64,000 bases of DNA from Cynocephalus volans. Lineage: Eukaryota; Chordata; Mammalia; Dermoptera; Cynocephalidae. Position 1 is the first letter of the stretch. Each line of letters begins with the position of its first letter. The position numbers were made by a program, and so were the translations under genes. The notes under the pieces were generated by a model. It saw only the letters and a list, made by a program, of their open reading frames with translations. It was not told where the DNA came from and made no database searches. Shown here piece by piece: positions 59,734 to 64,000 of this stretch. Where the stretch lies: assembly GCF_027409185.1 (NCBI RefSeq), contig NC_084462.1, positions 83,376,179-83,440,178 of the forward strand, in the 5' to 3' direction.

Positions 59734-60225
59734 TGATGGTTAAATTTATGTGTCAATTTGACTGGCTAAGGGATACCCAGATAGCTGGTAAAATATTATT
59801 TGTGGGTGTGTCTGTGTAATTCCAGAAAAGATTAAATTTGAATCAATAGTCTGAATAAGGAAGATTGCCCTCAACAATGTGGGTAGGCATCATCCAGTCT
59901 GTTGAGAGCCCAAATAGAATAAAAAGGTGGAGGAAGGGCAAAATCACTCTCTTCTTGAACTGAGACATGCATTTCCTGCCCTTGGACGTCAGTGCTTCTG
60001 ATTCTCGGGCCTTCAGACGGGATTTACAGTATTGGCTCTCCTAGTTCTCAGGCCTTTGGGCTTGGATTGGAACCACCCCACTGGCTTTCTCAGGCCACCA
60101 GTTTGCAGATGGTAGATTGTGGGACTTCTTAGCTTCTGTGATTGCATGAGTCAATCTTTCATAATAAATTTTGTTCTATATGTCTACGTATGTTCTTTTT
60201 CTCTGAAGAACCCTGACAGTTAACA
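59734..60225 (+). mobile_element. MLT2-like (ERVL) solo LTR
   Basis: Starts TGATGGTTAAATTTATGTG and ends CCCTGACAGTTAACA, with TAATAAATTTTG as a poly-A signal near 60162. AGTAC lies just upstream (59727-59731) and immediately downstream (60226-60230). Related to the LTR at 39381. Confidence 0.8.
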
Positions 60226-60714
60226 AGTACGGTAGCAATTATGGCCTAACTTGTCGTTTTTTTTAGTATGCAGTATACTTTTCCTTCTTCCATTCTAAGT
60301 GCTAAATTGTGCTTAGCCTTACTCTCAAAATACACAAGATTGTTTTCTACCTACACTAGATACTAAAAGAGACAAGGACGTTCAGAGTCCTTTGAGGGGC
60401 AGGTAACTGTTAGAGTTCCTTTCTATTGCCCACAAGCAGAGCTGTTCTGTCTTCTGTTGGAATATGTACTGCTCTCTGCCCCCATTGCTGTATCTGAACT
60501 CCACTACTTCTGATGTCTCTCATAAGTCTGTTTTGCCCCTTTTTCTTCTCTCCACATTGCTTCTTTCTCAGCCTTCCTGCCTCTTGTTGCTTCTGCCATG
60601 CTCAATTCTTGTATAATATGTTTGGCTTTATTGGCCATTGCCAATCAGAATGTTTCTTTTCAAAGGCAAACCAGTCAGTCATAATAAAATGACAGGAGTG
60701 TTTGCTATTGCCCA

Positions 60715-60780
60715 TCATTTTGTTCACACTATATGCTTAGTACAATAAGCACTCAGTATGTGTTGAATGAATGAGTACTT
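60715..60780 (+). repeat. L2-like 3' end
   Basis: ATATGCTTAGTACAATAAGC, ACTCAGTATGTGTTGAATG, AATGAG, the standard ending of L2 elements. Confidence 0.6.
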
Positions 60781-61738
60781 TAGCATAACTCTTTTTGCTG
60801 ACATTGCCTTATTTGGAGCATCAGGGAGACTTAATGATTCAGTAGCTTCTCTGCTTAAATTTGATGTCAAAGGCTACTGACCTTTAGAGAGAGGTTTAAT
60901 TTTTTTCCCTTTCTTTTTGAACTTCTGCTGTTTCTGAGTTCAGAATTGTTCTGAAATTCATTAAGTAAATTTTGCATGCTTGTAATGGTATTGAACTTTA
61001 AGGAGTGTAATGTTCATTTTGATTTATTTTTTAATATACATTTAAATGTTAAATACTGTATATTTTCTGCTTCTATGCCTCCTACAATGATTCTTTCATA
61101 CTGATCATTGTAAGACCTTCTTCCTAGGAGAGCTTTTCTGTTCCATTATACAACTGTAAACTTATATTGAAGATGAAAAATGGAAATGTTCTTAAAATGT
61201 ATATGTTAATATAAGCTTTCTACTGACATATAGACCAATGGAATAGATAACCCAGAAATAAACCCTGGCATATATGGTTAAATGATTTGCAACAAGGGTG
61301 CCAATACCATTCAATGGAGAAAGGAAACTCTTTTCAACAAATGGTATTAGGAAAACTGGATATCCACATGCAAAATAATGAAGTTGGATCCTTACCTAAC
61401 AACATATACAAAAATTAACTCAGAATGGGTCAGAGACGTAAATGTGTAAGAGCTAAAATTATAAAACTCTTAGAAGAAAACACAGGGTGCCTCATGACAT
61501 TGGATTTGGCAATATTTCTTGGAAATGAAATGTAAAGCACAGGCAACAAAAGAAAAAATAGGTAAGTTGGACTACATCAAAATTAAAAATTTTTGTGCAT
61601 CAAGGACACTATGAACAGAGTGAAAAGGCAACCCACAGAATGGAGGAAATATCTGCAAATCATATACCTGATAAAAAGTTAATATCCAGAACATATATAA
61701 GGAACTCCTACAAATCAACAACAAAAACAAGCAGCCTG

Positions 61739-61922
61739 GGCCGGCCCGTGGCTCACTCAGGAGAGTGTGGTGCAGAGAACACCAAGGCCCCGGGTTCAGA
61801 TCCTACATAGGGATGGCCGGTTCGCTCACTGGGTGAGTGTGGTGCTGACAACACCAAGTCAAGGGTTGAGATCCCCTTACCGGTCATCTTTTAAAAACAA
61901 ACAAACAAAAAAAAAAAACCCA
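61739..61922 (+). mobile_element. tRNA-Ile-like SINE dimer (CYN-type)
   Basis: GGCCGGCCCGTGGCTCACTC, GGGTTCAGATCC, GGCCGGTTCGCTCACTGGG, GGTTGAGATCCCCTTACCGG, then A-rich tail. AAGCAGCCTG lies at 61729-61738 and 61923-61932. Confidence 0.93.
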
Positions 61923-62224
61923 AAGCAGCCTGATTTTAAAAAATGGGAAAAGGACAGAAATAGGCATTTCTCCAAAGAAGATATACAAATGATCAGTAAA
62001 CATGAAAAGATGCTCAGCATTCACTAATTCAGGAAATACAAATCAAAACCACAGTGAGTTACCACTTCACACCTATTAGGATGGTTATTATAAAACAAAT
62101 AAAAATAACAAGTATTGGTGAGGATGTGGAGAAATTGGAACGCTTGTGCACTGCTGGTAGGAATGTAAAATGGTACAGCACTGTGGAAAACAGTATGGTG
62201 TTTCCTCAAAAAATTAAAAATAGA

Positions 62225-62327
62225 GGGCTAGCCAGTTAGCTCAGTTGGTTAGAGCATGATGTTATAACACCAAGGTCAAGGGCTGAGATCCCAAACAGGC
62301 CAGCCACCAAAAAAAAAAAAAAAAAAA
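62225..62327 (+). mobile_element. tRNA-Ile-like SINE monomer
   Basis: GGCTAGCCAGTTAGCTCAGT, TGGTTAGAGCATGATGTTAT, GGGCTGAGATCCCAAACAGG, then poly-A. TTAAAAATAGA lies at 62214-62224 and 62328-62338. Confidence 0.92.
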
Positions 62328-62733
62328 TTAAAAATAGAATTGCCATGGGATACAGCAATTCCACTTCTGGGTATATACCTAAAAGAATTAAAAGCAAGGA
62401 CACAAGCAGATATTTGTACACCCATGTTCACAGCAGCAGCATTCACAATAGCCAAAAGGTATAAGCAACCCAAGTGTCTATTGATGGATGAATGGATAAA
62501 CAAAATGTGGTACATATATTCAATGGAATAGTATTCAGCCTTAAAAAGGAAGGAAAACCTGTCACATGCTACAGTTTGGACGAACCTTAAAGACATTATG
62601 CTAAGTGAAATGAGCCAGTCACAAAGGGACAAATATTATATGATTCCACTTATATGAGGTACCCAGAGTAGTCAAATTCATAGAGACAGAAAATAGAATT
62701 GGGAAGTTGTTTGGGAAGATGAAGAAGTTCTAG

Positions 62734-63332
62734 AGATGGATGGTGGTGATAGTTGATGGATGGTGGTGATAGCTGATGGATGGTGGTGATAGCTGATGGA
62801 TGGTGGTGATAGCTGATGGATGGTGGTGATAGCTGATGGATGGTGGTGATAGCTGATGGATGGTGGTGATAGCTGATGGATGGTGGTGGTGATAGTTGAT
62901 GGATGGTGGTGATTGATAGTTGATGGATGGTGGTGATTGATAGTTGATGGATGGTGGTGATTGATAGTTGATGGATGGTGGTGATAGCTGATGGATGGTG
63001 GTGATAGCTGATGGATGGTGGTGATTGATAGTTGATGGATGATGGTGATAGCTGATGGATGGTGGTGATAGCTGATGGATGGTGGTGATAGCTGATGGAT
63101 GGTGGTGATAGCTGATGGATGGTGGTGATAGCTGATGGATGGTGGTGATTGATAGTTGATGGATGGTGGTGATTGATAGTTGATGGATGGTGGTGATTGA
63201 TAGTTGATGGATGGTGGTGATAGTTGATGGATGGTGGTGATAGTTGATGGATGGTGGTGATTGATAGTTGATGGATGGTGGTGATTGATAGTTGATGGAT
63301 GGTGGTGATAGTTGATGGATGGTGGTGATAGT
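62734..63332. repeat. Minisatellite, 28 units of 20/23/24 bp
   Basis: The basic unit is GATGGATGGTGGTGATAGCT (or ...AGTT), 18 copies. Nine 24-bp units carry an extra GATT and one 23-bp unit an extra GGT. The sum, 599 bp, matches the array exactly. Unit types come in blocks: six 20-mers then a 23-mer and three 24-mers, later five 20-mers then three 24-mers, which suggests block duplication. The 230- and 210-codon minus frames (His/Ser/Pro/Ile repeats) are artefacts of it. Confidence 0.95.
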
Positions 63333-63636
63333 TGCGCAACAATGTAAATGTCTGAATACCACTGAACTGAATGCTTAAAAATGATTAAAAGAGCAAATGT
63401 TGTTATATATATTTTACCACAATTAAAAAAACAAGGTTTGTAGTAAACACCGTAGGGTTACCTAGCCAATATTTATTCTCCCCCTTTATCCGTATTGGCT
63501 GAGCCCCTGTTTTGTTCAGGTGTGCATACCTCCCCATGTGATTTAGGATGGTGACCCGATCACAAGTCCAGGGATAAATTCTGATTGATTTTAACAAATC
63601 AGGACTGTTTTAATTGTATTTTTTTAAAAAGATATA

Positions 63637-63718
63637 TGAGGGTACTTCAAAAAGTTCATGGAAAAATAGAATTAAAAGTTAATACAAATCTTTCCATGAA
63701 CTTTTTGAAGACCCCTTG
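63637..63718. mobile_element. Mariner-like MITE, 82 bp palindrome
   Basis: Terminal inverted repeats of about 28 bp: TGAGGGTACTTCAAAAAGTT at the left and, reversed, CAAGGGGTCTTCAAAAAGTT at the right, both continuing CATGGAAA. A TA dinucleotide flanks it at 63635-63636 and 63719-63720, as for Tc1/mariner insertions. No transposase. The exact family is uncertain. Confidence 0.8.
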
Positions 63719-63961
63719 TAGGTACAAAAATGTTTATTATAATGTCATTTATAAAGGCAAAGAATTAAGAAACAAAACTCCAAAATGTGCCTTAGTAGGA
63801 GGAAATTGGTTTCAGAAATCCTGGCACATGAGAGAGAGTACTCTAAAAATAATGTATTTATTACTAACATGGAAAGATGGTCACATTTTTGAATTTTTAA
63901 AAACATTCCAAAACAGCCATATATAGGAGTGAAATTACTCCTTAGTAATTTTAATTTTTTT

Positions 63962-64000
63962 GTGGGGGCAGGAGAGAAGGGGAGAGAGACAGAGACAGAG
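63962..64000 (+). repeat. GA-rich low-complexity tract at window edge
   Basis: AGGAGAGAAGGGGAGAGAG followed by (ACAGAG)n runs off the end of the window. It may be the start of another repeat. Confidence 0.6.

Larger units (their letters stand above)
61205..63425 (+). mobile_element. Old L1 3' half with expanded 3'UTR
   Basis: ORF2 C-terminal sequence from about 61205 (ATAAACCCTGGCATATATGG; AAACTGGATATCCACATGC), then CAATTCCACTTCTGGGTATA near 62356 and GAATAGTATTCAGCCTTAA near 62526. The 3'UTR runs to ATATATTTTACCACAATTAA near 63424. It is split by two SINEs (61739-61922, 62225-62327) and enlarged by the minisatellite. All frames are broken. Confidence 0.85.

Noticed and set aside
62734..63332. 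Regular repeats resembling a CRISPR array
   Set aside because: Units are contiguous with no unique spacers, and the setting is mammalian.
62650..63362. Minus-strand frames of 230 and 210 codons rich in His, Ser, Pro, Ile
   Set aside because: These are translations of the 20/24-bp minisatellite inside an L1 3'UTR.

Overview
The window is mammalian nuclear DNA. It carries the 5' two-thirds of one spliced protein gene on the + strand and is otherwise filled with interspersed repeats. The gene is DNAAF4 (DYX1C1), an axonemal dynein assembly factor. Six coding exons can be placed (2185-2307, 3679-3826, 9584-9717, 33468-33699, 49046-49191, 50713-50822). They all have GT/AG borders, their phases fit together, and they encode residues 1-297 plus two bases of codon 298 of a protein that is about 420 residues in human. 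The CS (p23-like) domain and the charged coiled-coil middle are present. The C-terminal TPR exons were not found and presumably lie beyond base 64000. No other protein-coding host gene was recognised.

Organism: the abundant young SINEs are monomers and dimers of a tRNA-Ile-like unit, and no Alu/7SL element was seen in 64 kb. From memory of the families this best fits the CYN SINEs of colugos (Dermoptera). The 3' end of the youngest L1 also looks euarchontan. A bat with similar tRNA-derived SINEs is a weaker alternative. The species call is an inference.

Layout: 1-2000 is intergenic with an LTR-like repeat. At 2010-2410 there is a CpG-rich promoter and first coding exon, with an RFX X-box 53 bp upstream of the ATG. 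Intron 1 (1.4 kb) is mostly a 5'-inverted L1. Intron 2 (5.8 kb) holds MIR, MER5A, hAT, LTR and MLT1 copies plus a GC-rich composite repeat. Intron 3 (23.7 kb) holds stacked L1s, including a young L1 at 24060-28261 that keeps both ends and its target-site duplication but has lost ORF1. Intron 4 (15.3 kb) is mostly old L1 with nested MaLR and ERVL LTRs and SINEs. Intron 5 is short. Intron 6 is at least 13 kb and holds SINEs, an L2-like element, an 80-bp GC-rich tandem array, an LTR pair, and an old L1 whose 3'UTR has expanded into a minisatellite.

The least explained item is a three-copy composite repeat (8841-9445, 23285-23905, 57283-58769; all minus strand). In sense order it has GC-rich 80-bp monomers (about 1.85, 1.3 and 11.7 units), a linker, a short fragment like the L1 ORF2 endonuclease, a purine-rich tract, and an L1-like 3'UTR ending in poly-A. 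This resembles the layout of VNTR-bearing composite retroelements such as SVA/LAVA or L1s with monomeric 5'UTRs, but I cannot name the family.
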